Program-made: the position numbers and the translations under genes
Notes under the pieces: generated by a model
Told to the model about the DNA's origin: nothing
Databases searched by the model: none
What the model saw: the letters and a program-made list of their open reading frames with translations, nothing else
Shown: in pieces, positions 1-10,576 of the stretch
Numbering within the stretch: the first letter of the stretch is position 1
Layout: the number at the start of each line of letters is the position of its first letter
Source of the DNA: Modestobacter muralis
Lineage (GTDB): Bacteria; Actinomycetota; Actinomycetes; Mycobacteriales; Geodermatophilaceae
Assembly: GCF_010682105.1 (NCBI RefSeq)
Contig: NZ_JAAGWH010000033.1
Coordinates: 143,383-207,382 of the forward strand
Length of the DNA stretch: 64,000 nucleotides
Reading direction: 5' to 3'

Positions 1-26
1 ACATGGCGACCGGTGAGGATGGGGGC

Positions 27-224
27 ATGAACGTCTTCACCGACTACGCCGAGACGCACTGGGTCCCGATCAACGCCGAGATGGTCACGGTGCAGACCGT
101 CGACGCCGCGGGACGGCGGCAGACGCACGTCCTGTCGGTCCCGGAGGCCCTCGCGCAGTTCAAGGTGAGGTACCCGTTCGTCGACGACGCGCAGGCCGCG
201 GCACTGTTCGCCCAGGGCGGCTGA
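27..224 (+). CDS. Hypothetical protein, 65 residues
   Basis: I do not recognise a family. The ATG at 27 is preferred over an in-frame ATG at 3 because a purine-rich stretch (gaggatggggg) lies just upstream of it. The protein is acidic to neutral, has no cysteine and no membrane segment, and ends in a short Ala-rich helix-like segment (DDAQAAALFAQGG). Its upstream context is outside the window, so no operon can be assigned. Confidence 0.55.
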   Translation: MNVFTDYAETHWVPINAEMVTVQTVDAAGRRQTHVLSVPEALAQFKVRYPFVDDAQAAALFAQGG

Positions 225-290
225 CCCGGCACGCGGTGGGGGAGGCCCGGATCACGGCACAGCGGCACCATCCGGGTCGTTGTACGCAGC

Positions 291-902
291 GTGACGTTCC
301 GCTTCCTCGTCCTCGGTGACTCCCTCGCCTACGGCACCGGTGCCGCGAGCCCGCAGGACACCCTCGGTTCCCGGCTGACCCGCGTGCTGCGCGAGTCCGG
401 GCGGGCCACCGAGCTGTCCGTGCTGGCGGTCCCCGGCGCCACCTCCCTCGGTCTGGCCGAGCAGCTCGACCGGGCGGCCGCGGTCGACGCCGATCTGGCC
501 CTGCTCGTCATCGGCGCCAACGACCTCACCCACCAGGTGCCCGCCGACCGCTCGGCCGCCGCACTGGGCAGCGCCGTGCGGACGCTGCGCGAGCGCGGCA
601 CCGCGGTGCTCGTCGTCCCGACGCCGGACCTGTCCTCGGTGGCCTGGGTGCCCCCGGCCTTCCGGGCCGTCGTCGCCGGGATCTGCGACCAGCTGCGGGC
701 CCGCCAGACCCGGGCCGTGGAGGCCGCCGGCGGGGTCGTCGCACCGGTCGGGCCCGGGCTCGCCACCCGGTTCAGCGCCGACCCGACGCTGTTCTCCGCC
801 GACCGCTTCCATTCCTCCTCGGCCGGCTACGCGCTGGTTGCCGAGGCGCTCGCCCCGCACCTGCTCCAGCTGGCGGCCACCCGCCGGGACGCCGCCGCCT
901 AG
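291..902 (+). CDS. SGNH/GDSL-family hydrolase
   Basis: Probable esterase or lipase-like hydrolase of 203 residues. The block I serine lies in LGDSLAYG near residue 9. The block III motif GANDLT is near residue 83, and the C-terminal catalytic pair is in ADRFHSS near residue 165 (D and H). There is no signal peptide, so it is probably cytoplasmic. GTG start. It converges on the DCC gene, and the two stops share the palindrome CTAG at 899-902. Substrate unknown. Confidence 0.85.
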   Translation: MTFRFLVLGDSLAYGTGAASPQDTLGSRLTRVLRESGRATELSVLAVPGATSLGLAEQLDRAAAVDADLALLVIGANDLTHQVPADRSAAALGSAVRTLRERGTAVLVVPTPDLSSVAWVPPAFRAVVAGICDQLRARQTRAVEAAGGVVAPVGPGLATRFSADPTLFSADRFHSSSAGYALVAEALAPHLLQLAATRRDAAA

Positions 903-1279
903 ACCGCGTCCCGGGGTGGCATCCGGCAGGCCGGCGTCCCCCCGGGCAGCCGGTGGCGGTTGGCCGCGACGAGCCGGTAGACCGGTGGCGCGACCCAGCG
1001 CAGCGGCGGCAGCGAGATCAGCACGCCGAGCACCGACAGCGGCAGCCCGGCGGCGCGCAGCAGCCGGGCGACCGCGGCCGCGCCGCCGGAGATCGTGCCG
1101 TCGCCGTCGACCCACAGCAGCTCCTGCTGCGCGCGCTCCGCGGTGGTGCCGAGGGCCGCCAGGTCGGCGAACTGCCAGGCCACCACGGTGACGTCGGCGG
1201 GGGGCACGCGGCGGGCGACGCCGACGGCGCTGGTGCAGAAGGCGCAGTCGCCGTCGAAGACGAGCGTGGGGGTGGGCAC
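899..1279 (-). CDS. DCC-family thiol-disulfide oxidoreductase-like protein (DUF393)
   Basis: Protein of 126 residues with the family-defining DxxCxxC near the N terminus (FDGDCAFC). Members have a thioredoxin-like fold with a proposed redox CxxC, but their substrates are mostly unknown. A hydrophobic central segment (LPLSVLGVLISLPPLRWV) matches the usual DCC layout. The GTG start is 18 bases after the stop of the EEP nuclease gene on the same strand, so the two are probably cotranscribed. Confidence 0.85.
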   Translation of the reverse strand: MPTPTLVFDGDCAFCTSAVGVARRVPPADVTVVAWQFADLAALGTTAERAQQELLWVDGDGTISGGAAAVARLLRAAGLPLSVLGVLISLPPLRWVAPPVYRLVAANRHRLPGGTPACRMPPRDAV

Positions 1280-1297
1280 GCCCCCATCGTCCCCGGT

Positions 1298-2059
1298 TCA
1301 GCCGATGTCGACGGTGAGCGCCCGGTGGTCCGACAGTGGCAGCGCCGGCGCCGACGTCGCGGTGACCGGGCCGAGCTCCCCGCGCAGCAGCACGTGGTCC
1401 AGCTGCTGGTCCGGGGTGTCCACGGGGAAGGTGAGCCCGTGGGTCAGCGGCGTCCACCCGGTCACCCGCGCCGGCGTCGGCGGGGTCATGTTCAGGTCGC
1501 CCATCAGCACCAGCGGCCCGGGGAACGTCGTCAGGTCGCGCTGCAGCCGGCGCAGCTGCCGCCGGTTCCACCCGGGCACGAACGACAGGTGGGTGTTCAC
1601 CACGGTCAGCTCGCCGGTCGGCGTCTCGACCACCGCGACGACGGCGGCCCGCGGCTCCTCGTGCACCACGATCACCTTGCGCGGCCCGGGCAGCCACAGC
1701 GGGAAGCGGAACGGGATCGGCGAGAGCCGGACGACCTGCCAGGAGCGCACCGGGTACCGCGACAGCAGGGCGATGCCGTACGCCGCCGTCCCCGGCTGCT
1801 CGCGCCCGGTGGCGGCCATCCAGGTGGCGCCCGGCGTGCCGGAGATGGCGGCCACGAAGCGGTGCGCGACCGCGCCCATCGCCTCGGCGGCGACGGCGGT
1901 GAGGTCGGCGTGGTTCGACCGCTCCTGCCCCCGGTCCACCTCCTGCAGGGCGAGGACGTCGGCGTCCAGGTGCCGGACGGCCGCGGCGAAGCGGTCGACG
2001 TCGACCCGGTCGTCGGCGGGGGAGCGGCCGTGCAGGATGTTGAAGGTCGCGAGGCGCAC
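1298..2059 (-). CDS. Endonuclease/exonuclease/phosphatase-family protein
   Basis: Metal-dependent phosphoesterase of the EEP (exonuclease III/DNase I) fold, 253 residues. Visible motifs are TFNILHG at the N terminus, the metal-binding ALQEVD near residue 38, VNTHLSF (catalytic His region), MGDLNM, and SDHRAL at the C terminus. The open frame extends further upstream, but the family N terminus begins at the GTG at 2059 (V-R-L-A-T-F-N). Whether it acts on nucleic acid, phospholipid or another phosphodiester cannot be told from sequence. Confidence 0.85.
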   Translation of the reverse strand: MRLATFNILHGRSPADDRVDVDRFAAAVRHLDADVLALQEVDRGQERSNHADLTAVAAEAMGAVAHRFVAAISGTPGATWMAATGREQPGTAAYGIALLSRYPVRSWQVVRLSPIPFRFPLWLPGPRKVIVVHEEPRAAVVAVVETPTGELTVVNTHLSFVPGWNRRQLRRLQRDLTTFPGPLVLMGDLNMTPPTPARVTGWTPLTHGLTFPVDTPDQQLDHVLLRGELGPVTATSAPALPLSDHRALTVDIG

Positions 2060-2123
2060 GGGTGACCGACTACCCGCCCGGGTAGGCGCACACCCGATCT
2101 GCCCATGGACCTGAGGAGACCGC

Positions 2124-2675
2124 GTGCCTGCCGACCGGGACGCCCTGCGCGGGGCACTCAAGCGCACCGCCTCCGCCCTCAAGCACGACGGCGTCCCGTT
2201 CGCCCTGGCCGGCGGGTACGCACTGTGGGCCCACGGGGCGCCGGAGTCGGAGAACGACGTCGACTTCGTGGTGGCCGAGGGCGACGTCGAGAAGGCGGCC
2301 GCCGTGCTGGACGCCGCGGGGTTCGAGGTGGTCCGCCCGCCCGAGGACTGGCTGTTCAAGGCGTGCACCGACGGCGTCGTGGTCGACCTGCTGCACCGGG
2401 TCGTCGGTGAGCCGGTGACCGCCGACCTGCTCGCCCGCTCCGACGAGATGGACCTGCTGGGCGTCCGCCTCCCGGTGCTGCAGGCCACCGACCTGCTCAG
2501 CAGCAAGCTGCGCGCGATGACCGAGCACTACTGCGACGTCGGCGCCCTGCTGCCGCACGTGCGGGCGGTGCGCGAGCAGGTCGACTGGACGCGGCTGCGC
2601 AGCGAGACCGCGGGCAACGACTTCGCGGTGGCGTTCCTGTTCCTGGCCGACCGGCTGGGCATCACCTCCGCCTGA
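2124..2675 (+). CDS. Nucleotidyltransferase-fold protein
   Basis: Protein of 183 residues with a minimal nucleotidyltransferase core: LAGGYALWAHG followed by ENDVDFVV, the GG...DxD pattern of pol-beta-like transferases. Then come a hydrophobic strand (GVVVDLLHRV) and a helical C-terminal half with LLSSKLRAMTEHYCD. Similar proteins include AbiEii-like and stand-alone NTases. No antitoxin or partner gene is adjacent. The GTG start is preceded by tgaggaga at about 2111-2118. Confidence 0.75.
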   Translation: MPADRDALRGALKRTASALKHDGVPFALAGGYALWAHGAPESENDVDFVVAEGDVEKAAAVLDAAGFEVVRPPEDWLFKACTDGVVVDLLHRVVGEPVTADLLARSDEMDLLGVRLPVLQATDLLSSKLRAMTEHYCDVGALLPHVRAVREQVDWTRLRSETAGNDFAVAFLFLADRLGITSA

Positions 2676-2676
2676 C

Positions 2677-2721
2677 GCAGCACGGGGCCGGCACCCCCGA
2701 GGGAGTGCCGGCCCGTGCTGC
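2677..2721. terminator. Bidirectional terminator between the NTase gene and sdhB
   Basis: A 17-bp stem (GCAGCACGG/GCCGGCAC paired with GTGCCGGC/CCGTGCTGC) with one bulged G and a 10-base loop at 2695-2704. It lies directly between two convergent stop codons (2675 and 2736) and probably ends both transcripts. There is no U-tract, which is common in high-GC actinomycetes. Confidence 0.75.
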
Positions 2722-2735
2722 GGAGCGGGGGTTCC

Positions 2736-3511
2736 TCAGCTGGTCGGGACCGCGCCGGCGCGCAGGGCGCCGAGCAGGTCGTGGTTCAGCCGGGAGATGG
2801 TCTCCATGGAGATGCCCTTGGGGCAGACCGCGGAGCACTCGCCGATGTTGCTGCAGCCGCCGAAGTCTTCGGCGTCCTGCTGGGCGACCATCTTCAGGAC
2901 CCGGGTGTCGCGCTCGGGCTGGCCCTGCGGCATGAGCCCGAGGTGGGCGACCTTGGCGGCGGTGAAGAGCATCGCCGAGCCGTTCGGGCAGGCGGCGACG
3001 CAGGCGCCGCAGCCGATGCAGGTGGCGGCGTCGAACGCGGCGTCGGAGTCGCCCTTGGGCACCGGGGTCGCGTGTGCGTCCGGGGCCGTGCCGGTGGGGG
3101 CGCTGATGAACCCGGCGGCGGAGATGATCCGGTCGAAGGCCGACCGGTCGACCGCGAGGTCCTTGACCACCGGGAAGCCACCGGAGCGCCACGGCTCGAT
3201 GTCCAGCACGTCGCCGTCCTTGAAGGACCGCATGTGCAGCTGGCAGACCGCCGTCTGCTCCGGGCCGTGGGCGATGCCGTCGATCATCACGCCGCACGAG
3301 CCGCAGATGCCCTCACGGCAGTCGTGGTCGAAGGCGATCGGGTCGTCGTCGCTGAGGATCAGCTTCTCGTTGAGCACGTCGAGCATCTCGAGGAAGGACA
3401 TGTCGGGCGAGACGTCGGTGACGTGGTAGGTCACCATCTTGCCCTTCTTGGTCCGGTCCCGCTGACGCCAGATGTTGAGGGTCAGGCTCATGGTGCGGGT
3501 CTCTGTGCTGG

Positions 3512-3515
<4 letters not shown>
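2736..3515 (-). CDS. sdhB: Succinate dehydrogenase iron-sulfur subunit
   Basis: Electron-transfer subunit of complex II, 259 residues. The [2Fe-2S] ligands lie in [11 protein letters not shown] (Cys 66, 71, 74) with a fourth Cys at about 91. The [4Fe-4S] motif [12 protein letters not shown] is near 167, and the [3Fe-4S]/quinone-site motif [12 protein letters not shown] is near 220. The GTG start overlaps the sdhA stop by four bases and has GGAG six bases upstream. A downstream ATG at 3491 is a less likely start. It is the last gene of sdhCAB. Confidence 0.96.
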
Positions 3516-5458
<1,943 letters not shown>

Positions 5459-5474
5459 GGCTGGGGCTCCTGTC

Positions 5475-6185
5475 TCAGTCGATCAAACCGAAGGCGATGG
5501 ACAGCGGCACGATCAGGAAGCCCACGGTGATGAGCCCGGAGATGCCGTACGCGATGCCGTTCACGGCGCGCTCGCGCTTCTTGTTCGTCTGCCCGAGGGT
5601 CTGGGTGGCGGCGAAGATGCCGTGCCGCAGGTGCCAGCCGAGGATCAGTATCGAGGCGACGTAGAAGAGCGTGATCGGGATGTTGGAGAAGCTGGCGACC
5701 AACCGGTCGTAGGGCGTCGTCCCCGTGCCGGCCGGGTTCACCACGCCGAAGGTGAGGTCGAGGATGTGCCAGATGATGAACAGCGCCAGGATCACGCCGC
5801 CCCAGCGGACGGTGCGCGAGGCGAAGCTCTGCTGCACCCGCTTCTTGGTCACGTAGGCCACCGGGCGGGCGCGGCGCGCCTGGCGCCACAGCGAGATGGC
5901 CGCCCAGAAGTGCGCGATCACCGACGCGAGCAGGACCAGCCGGATGATCCACAGCAGGGTCTGCTCCGGCACGGCGGGCTCGCCGATCGTGCGGATCCAG
6001 TGGGAGTAGCCGTTGAACTCCTCGGCTCCGCCGAAGGCGTGGAGGTTGCCGACCATGTGGGCCAGCAAGTAGAGGATCATGATGATCCCGCTGACCGCCA
6101 TGACGGTCTTCTTCACGACCGAGTTGTTGAAACGCCCGGTCTTCGGGGCCCTGCGCTGGGCCGGTTGCGTCGTCACTGTCGCCAC
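5475..6185 (-). CDS. sdhC: Succinate dehydrogenase cytochrome b subunit
   Basis: Membrane anchor of complex II, 236 residues. Five hydrophobic segments lie at roughly 26-46, 75-95, 118-138, 158-182 and 205-230. These carry the membrane His residues expected to ligate two b hemes (LAHMVGN, VIAHFWA, IIWHILD, GWHLRHG). A single five-helix anchor without SdhD marks the SdhCAB type. The start is taken as the GTG at 6185, although no clear ribosome site is visible. First gene of the sdhCAB operon. Confidence 0.93.
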   Translation of the reverse strand: MATVTTQPAQRRAPKTGRFNNSVVKKTVMAVSGIIMILYLLAHMVGNLHAFGGAEEFNGYSHWIRTIGEPAVPEQTLLWIIRLVLLASVIAHFWAAISLWRQARRARPVAYVTKKRVQQSFASRTVRWGGVILALFIIWHILDLTFGVVNPAGTGTTPYDRLVASFSNIPITLFYVASILILGWHLRHGIFAATQTLGQTNKKRERAVNGIAYGISGLITVGFLIVPLSIAFGLID

Positions 6186-6391
6186 GACGCCACGGTAGGC
6201 CCACTCCACACGTGACACCCAGGTGAACCCGCCGTGACGGTCGTCATGTAAGGGCGTACTACGTCCGGCAGCGGGGCAACACCGCGTGCCGGCCGGGCTG
6301 TTCCCCGCCCCGGTGCCGTTGGACGCCCGCCCGCGCCGTGGAGGAAGATCGGCCCGCCCCGATCCGTGCAGTGCCCCGAGAGGACGACGCC

Positions 6392-7006
6392 GTGCCCGGA
6401 CCCACCCGTGGTTTCCTCGGCCGCCGCCGCAGCGCCGGCGACCCCCGGCTGCCACCCGGCCAGTACGACGCCGGCTCCGACTGGCCGGTGCTGACCGCCG
6501 AGCCCACGCCGCGGATCACCCCCGAGACCTGGTCGATCACCGTCGACGGCGCCGTGGAGAACCCGACCACCTGGACCTGGGACGAGGCGCACGCGCTCCC
6601 GGGTGCGGAGTACAACGGCGACATCCACTGCGTGACCACGTGGTCGAAGTTCGACACCCACTTCGCCGGCGTCAGCGTCGACTCGCTCCTGGAGATCGCG
6701 AAGCCGAAGCCGGAGGGCCGGTTCGTCATGGAGACGGCGAAGACCGGCTACACGACCAACCTGCCGATCTCCGACGTCACCGGCGGCAAGGCGTGGCTGG
6801 TGTGGGAGTTCGACGGCAAGCCGCTCGCGGTCGAGCACGGCGGCCCGGTGCGGATGCTGGTGCCGCACCTGTACTTCTGGAAGAGCACCAAGTGGATCAG
6901 CCGGATCACGGTCCTGGAGCGCGACCAGCCGGGCTTCTGGGAGCAGAACGGCTACCACGACCGCGGCGACCCGTGGAAGCAGCAGCGCTACCAGGGCGAC
7001 GCGTGA
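6392..7006 (+). CDS. Molybdopterin-dependent oxidoreductase (sulfite-oxidase fold)
   Basis: Protein of 204 residues with a single oxidoreductase molybdopterin-binding domain (Pfam SUOX type). The moco-ligating cysteine is in HCVTTWSKFD. The cofactor pocket sequence GYTTNLPISD and the C-terminal LYFWKSTKWISRITV are typical of the stand-alone, cytoplasmic members. The GTG at 6392 has gagagga upstream and is preferred over an open-frame start at 6338. The FAD reductase gene downstream is on the same strand and is the likely electron partner. Physiological substrate unknown. Confidence 0.88.
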   Translation: MPGPTRGFLGRRRSAGDPRLPPGQYDAGSDWPVLTAEPTPRITPETWSITVDGAVENPTTWTWDEAHALPGAEYNGDIHCVTTWSKFDTHFAGVSVDSLLEIAKPKPEGRFVMETAKTGYTTNLPISDVTGGKAWLVWEFDGKPLAVEHGGPVRMLVPHLYFWKSTKWISRITVLERDQPGFWEQNGYHDRGDPWKQQRYQGDA

Positions 7007-7063
7007 AGGACCTCGCTGCCCCCCGCCACTCGCAGGCTCGCGGCGGGACCCTGCACCGAGGCC
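7006..7063 (+). repeat. Dispersed stem-loop repeat, family I, copy A
   Basis: Begins at the stop codon of the molybdoenzyme gene. The left arm (GG-A-CCTCGCTGC, 7008-7019) pairs with the right arm (GCACCGAGGCC, 7053-7063), with a bulged A and one C-C mismatch. The loop holds the conserved core CCACTCGCAGGCTCGCGGC. Related copies lie at 9878-9978, 58784-58840 and 61749-61805. This copy sits inside a probable two-gene transcript. Confidence 0.7.
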
Positions 7064-7091
7064 GGGAGGCCCCGCTCCTGGTCGTGGGGCT

Positions 7092-7805
7092 GTGAGCGCA
7101 CCGGCCGGCGGCTGGACGACCGCAACGGTGGCCGGCGTCCGCCGGCCGATCGCCCGGTCGGTGGAGCTGCGCCTGGACGTGCACGACCGCGTCGACCACC
7201 TGCCCGGCCAGCACTACGTCGTCCGGCTGACCGCCGAGGACGGCTACACCGCGCAGCGGTCCTACTCGGTGGCCTCGCCGCCGGGCGACCCGCTGGTGGA
7301 GCTGTTCGTCGAGCGGCTGGACGACGGTGAGGTGTCGACCTACCTCGCCGACGTCGTCGAGCCCGGTGACGAGCTGGAGGTGCGCGGGCCGATCGGCGGC
7401 TGGTTCGTCTGGGACGGCGTCACGCCCGCGCTGCTGGTCGGCGGCGGCTCCGGCGTCGTCCCGCTGGTGGCGATGGTGCGGCACGCCCGCGACATCGGGC
7501 GGCTGGACCTGCTGCGGGTCGCGGTCTCGGCCCGCACGCTGGCCGCGCTGCCCTACGCCGACGAGCTGGCCGAGGCCGGCGCGCAGATCGTGCTGACCCG
7601 CGAGGCGCGTGGGATTCGGCCGGCGTCCCGGCTGGGCGGGATGGACCTCTTCCCGCTGGTCGAGCCGGGGCAGACGGTGTTCGTGTGCGGCTCGACGGGC
7701 TTCGCCACGACGGCCACCCAGCTGCTGGTCGAGCTCGGCGTGCCCGCGACGGTGATCCGGGTGGAGCAGTTCGGCCCCTCCGCGCTGGAGCTGCCCAAGC
7801 GCTGA
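7092..7805 (+). CDS. FAD-binding oxidoreductase (ferredoxin-NADP reductase fold)
   Basis: Flavin reductase of 237 residues. The FAD-binding motif RSYSVAS is near residue 57, the NAD(P) pyrophosphate motif VGGGSGVVPL is near 117, and the C-terminal strand VFVCGSTGF is near 196. It has no ferredoxin domain. It follows the molybdopterin oxidoreductase on the same strand, a pairing that suggests it passes NAD(P)H electrons to that enzyme. GTG start. Confidence 0.88.
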   Translation: MSAPAGGWTTATVAGVRRPIARSVELRLDVHDRVDHLPGQHYVVRLTAEDGYTAQRSYSVASPPGDPLVELFVERLDDGEVSTYLADVVEPGDELEVRGPIGGWFVWDGVTPALLVGGGSGVVPLVAMVRHARDIGRLDLLRVAVSARTLAALPYADELAEAGAQIVLTREARGIRPASRLGGMDLFPLVEPGQTVFVCGSTGFATTATQLLVELGVPATVIRVEQFGPSALELPKR

Positions 7806-7828
7806 GCACACCCCTCGTCAGGATCCGG

Positions 7829-7847
7829 TAAGGGCAGGCTAACCTCT
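7829..7847 (+). promoter_or_regulatory. Iron box (IdeR/DmdR-type operator)
   Basis: The 19-bp site TAAGGGCAGGCTAACCTCT matches 14 of 19 positions of the actinobacterial iron-box consensus TTAGGTTAGGCTAACCTAA. It lies 34 bases upstream of the GTG of a siderophore-binding lipoprotein gene, where a repressor would block transcription. This predicts repression when iron is plentiful. Confidence 0.75.
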
Positions 7848-7880
7848 GCTCGTCCGTCGTTGATCTTGAGGAGCCTGCCC

Positions 7881-8891
7881 GTGTCCCGCCCGTCCCGCCT
7901 CGCCGTCCCCCTCGCCGCGCTGGCGCTCGCCACCGGGCTCTCCGCCTGCGGTGGCAGCTCCGACGAGGCGGCGGCCGCACCGTCGGCCGCCGCCTCGTCG
8001 TCCTCGACGGCCTTCCCGGTCAGCATCGAGAACAAGTTCGGCACTACCGAGATCCCGGCCGAGCCGCAGCGGGTGGTCACCGTCGGCTTCAACGACGAGG
8101 ACTTCGTCCTCGCCCTGGGCGTGGTCCCGGTCGGCGTGCGGGACCTCATCGGGGACTACGACGCCCCGGCGCGGCCGTGGGCGCAGGAGCAGCTCGGCGG
8201 GGCGGAGATCCCGACCGTCGGCGGCACGGAGCTCGACATCGAGGCCATCGCCGCGCTGGACCCCGACCTGATCGTCGGCGTGTACTCCTACATCGACCAG
8301 GCGGTGTACGACCAGCTGTCGAAGATCGCGCCGACCCTCGCCCAGACCGACGAGCACGCCGACGGCGCCACCCCGTGGCAGGAGCAGACGCTGCTCACCG
8401 GTGAGGCGCTGGGCCGCGAGGAGCAGGCCCAGCAGCTCGTCGACGACGTCGAGGGCCGGTTCGACGAGGCGGTCAGCGCCCACCCCGACTTCGCCGGCAA
8501 GCAGCTCACCGTCGACCTGACCGGCGTGGGCTCGGGCCACTACGCCCTCGGCGCCGACGACCTGCGCACCCAGTTCTTCACCGGCCTCGGCTTCACCGTC
8601 CCCGAGGCCAGCACCGACGTCAGCCAGGAGCGGATGGACCTGCTCGACACCGACGTCCTCGCGGTCAACGGCTACGACCAGGCCGCGGCCGAGGCCGACC
8701 CGCTGCTGTCCGCCCTCGACGTCGTCACCTCCGGCCGCACCGTGCTGCTGGGCGGCTACGACGGCGACGTCTCCGCCGCGCTCGGCTTCGGCAGCCCGCT
8801 GTCGCTGCCCTACCTGCTCGAGGAGGTCGTGCCGGCGCTCGCCGCCGCCGCCGACGGCGACCCGGCCACGACGGTCACCCCGCTCAGCTGA
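7881..8891 (+). CDS. Iron-siderophore ABC transporter substrate-binding lipoprotein
   Basis: Exported binding protein of 336 residues, FecB/FepB-like. The signal peptide ends in the lipobox LSAC near residue 21, followed by a Ser/Ala-rich linker. The class III binding-protein fold is seen in EPQRVVTVGFNDEDFVLALGV (split here as EPQRVVTVG and DEDFVLALG) and in LDPDLIVGV. The GTG at 7881 follows ttgaggagc. An iron box precedes the gene, so it is probably iron-repressed. No permease or ATPase genes are adjacent, so it may feed a transporter encoded elsewhere. The exact siderophore is unknown. Confidence 0.88.
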   Translation: MSRPSRLAVPLAALALATGLSACGGSSDEAAAAPSAAASSSSTAFPVSIENKFGTTEIPAEPQRVVTVGFNDEDFVLALGVVPVGVRDLIGDYDAPARPWAQEQLGGAEIPTVGGTELDIEAIAALDPDLIVGVYSYIDQAVYDQLSKIAPTLAQTDEHADGATPWQEQTLLTGEALGREEQAQQLVDDVEGRFDEAVSAHPDFAGKQLTVDLTGVGSGHYALGADDLRTQFFTGLGFTVPEASTDVSQERMDLLDTDVLAVNGYDQAAAEADPLLSALDVVTSGRTVLLGGYDGDVSAALGFGSPLSLPYLLEEVVPALAAAADGDPATTVTPLS

Positions 8892-8896
8892 GCGGC

Positions 8897-8937
8897 CGCC
8901 CCGTCCCGCGGCCGGTGACCGGCACCGGGACGGGGCG
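8897..8937 (+). terminator. Terminator after the siderophore-binding protein gene
   Basis: Perfect 12-bp stem, CGCCCCGTCCCG (8897-8908) with CGGGACGGGGCG (8926-8937). The loop contains a second short hairpin (GCCGG-tga-CCGGC). It starts six bases after the stop codon. Confidence 0.75.
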
Positions 8938-8978
8938 CAGCCGGCCACCGGGTTGCCCCGCCGTGCGCCGGGTAGGCG

Positions 8979-9875
8979 GTGATCGTGACTGACGCCCGGG
9001 AGCAGAGCGCGGAGTCCGGCGACGGTTCACGTCCGGGAGTGGGGGCGGACCCGGCGCGGAACGCGGAGGTCGCCGAGACCCCGGTCGAGGAGACCGTCAC
9101 CCGCGCCATCGACGAGGGGCGCCGGCGCATCTCCCGGCGCACCTGGCCGCTGCTGGCCACCGGGCTGCTCGGCGGCATCGACGTCGGGACCGGCGTGCTG
9201 GCGCTGCTCTTCGTGGAGCACGAGACGCACAGCAAGCTGCTGGCCGGGCTGGCCTTCTCGATCGGCTTCATCGCGCTCACCCTGGCCCGCAGCGAGCTGT
9301 TCACCGAGGACTTCCTGGTCCCGGTGGTCACCGTGATCGCCAGGCAGGCCCGGTTCCGGATGCTGATGCGTCTGTGGGTGGGCACCCTGGTGGCCAACCT
9401 GGTGGGCGGGTGGCTGTTCACCTGGCTGCTGATGGCGGGTTTCCCGCAGTTCGCCGAGACGGCCGTCGAGGCCGGCAGCTTCTACGTCGACCTCGGGCTG
9501 GGGGTGAAGGCCTTCGCTCTGGCCGTGATCGGCGGCGTGGTCATCACCTTGATGACCTGGATGCAGCACTCCACCGACTCCACCGGCATCCGGCTGGTCC
9601 CGGCGGTGACCGCGGGCTTCCTGCTGGCCGGCGCGCAGCTCAACCACGTGGTCGTCAACTCGCTGTTGATGTTCACGGCGCTGCACACCGGGGACGCGCC
9701 CTTCGGCTACGTGCAGTGGGCACAGACCGCCGGGCTGGCCGCGGCGGGCAACGTCGTCGGCGGCGTCGTGCTGGTCACCCTGCTGCGGCTGTTCCAGTCA
9801 CCGCACACCATCGCCGAGGAACGGGCCAACCCGGCCCTCGGCGTCGCCGTCGGCGACGACCGGCGCGAGGACTGA
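8979..9875 (+). CDS. Formate/nitrite transporter family protein
   Basis: Integral membrane channel/transporter of the FNT family, 298 residues, with a cytoplasmic N-terminal segment of about 60 residues. About six hydrophobic helices follow (for example TWPLLATGLLGGIDVGTGVL, LLAGLAFSIGFIALTLA, LVANLVGGWLFTWLLMAGF). The ARSELFTEDFL segment resembles the family's conserved loop. It is closest to YfdC-type members, whose substrate is not settled. The start may be the GTG at 8979 or at 8985. Confidence 0.85.
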   Translation: MIVTDAREQSAESGDGSRPGVGADPARNAEVAETPVEETVTRAIDEGRRRISRRTWPLLATGLLGGIDVGTGVLALLFVEHETHSKLLAGLAFSIGFIALTLARSELFTEDFLVPVVTVIARQARFRMLMRLWVGTLVANLVGGWLFTWLLMAGFPQFAETAVEAGSFYVDLGLGVKAFALAVIGGVVITLMTWMQHSTDSTGIRLVPAVTAGFLLAGAQLNHVVVNSLLMFTALHTGDAPFGYVQWAQTAGLAAAGNVVGGVVLVTLLRLFQSPHTIAEERANPALGVAVGDDRRED

Positions 9876-9877
9876 CG

Positions 9878-9978
9878 AAGGACCCCCTCGCCCCCCACCA
9901 CTCGCAGGCTCGCGGCGGGGCCCCGCGAGGGGGCCTCCCCCCCACTCGCGAGCTCGCGGCGGGCTCTGTGAGGGGGCC
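9878..9978 (+). repeat. Dispersed stem-loop repeat, family I, copies B1 and B2 in tandem
   Basis: Copy B1 starts two bases after the transporter stop. AGG-A-CCCCCTCGC (9879-9891) pairs perfectly, apart from the bulged A, with GCGAGGGGGCCT (9925-9936). Its loop carries CCACTCGCAGGCTCGCGGC. A second, shorter copy (about 9933-9978) repeats the core as CCCACTCGCGAGCTCGCGGC and ends in GTGAGGGGGCC. The block separates convergent genes and probably acts as a terminator here. Confidence 0.75.
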
Positions 9979-9981
9979 GCG

Positions 9982-10533
9982 TCACGAGCCCCGTCGTGCG
10001 GCCTTCCTGACGGCGGCGACGTAGCGGTCCAGCGCGAGGGTCTGCACGCGCCGGCTGACCGGTGCGCCCAGCCGGGCCAGCGGGGTCGCCAGCCGGGAGA
10101 AGGCCCGCAGCTCGTAGACGACCTCGCCGTCGGGGCGCAGCCGGACGACGAAGGACTCCTCGCCGCTCTCCGGGTGCCCGGGCAGTGTGCCGTAGGCGAA
10201 GCCGCGGCGGTCGGGCTCGTCGACGACCCAGACCACCCGGCACGGGATGTCCAGCCCCAGCCGCGGCAGCCCAGCGGTCATCAGGACGACGGTGCCGACG
10301 GTGCTGGCCGGCCCGTCGGCGCGGATCCGCAGCCCGGCGCCGCGCTGGGCGTCCCAGCGGAACACCGCCGCGGCTGCCCGCTCGAACGCCCCCCGCCCGG
10401 AGCCCACCACGTGGTCGCGCTCGACCAGGCCGTACCCGGTGGGCAGCGCGCCGTCGCGGGTGCCGCCCACCTCGTCGTAGGTGAAGGGGGCGTCGGTGTA
10501 CTGCGCGACGGTGGCGCGGCGGAGGAGTCCCAC
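9982..10533 (-). CDS. DUF1990 family protein
   Basis: Protein of 183 residues of the DUF1990 family (SRPBCC-like fold, function unknown). Typical features are the N-terminal FTYDEVGGTRDG, YGLVERDHVVGSG in the middle, and the C-terminal LPGHPESGEESFVVRL. The open frame extends to 10599, but the family start fits the GTG at 10533 (V-G-L-L-R-R). It is divergent from the HipA-like kinase gene, with 43 bases between starts. Confidence 0.8.
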   Translation of the reverse strand: MGLLRRATVAQYTDAPFTYDEVGGTRDGALPTGYGLVERDHVVGSGRGAFERAAAAVFRWDAQRGAGLRIRADGPASTVGTVVLMTAGLPRLGLDIPCRVVWVVDEPDRRGFAYGTLPGHPESGEESFVVRLRPDGEVVYELRAFSRLATPLARLGAPVSRRVQTLALDRYVAAVRKAARRGS

Positions 10534-10576
10534 CGGCCCAGTCTGCGCGCGGTGAGCCGGTAGGGTCGCGGGCACT

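Noticed and set aside
252..1697. 481-codon minus-strand frame across the SGNH, DCC and EEP genes
   Set aside because: Arg/Ala/Gly/Pro-rich shadow frame; the genes it crosses have clear family motifs.
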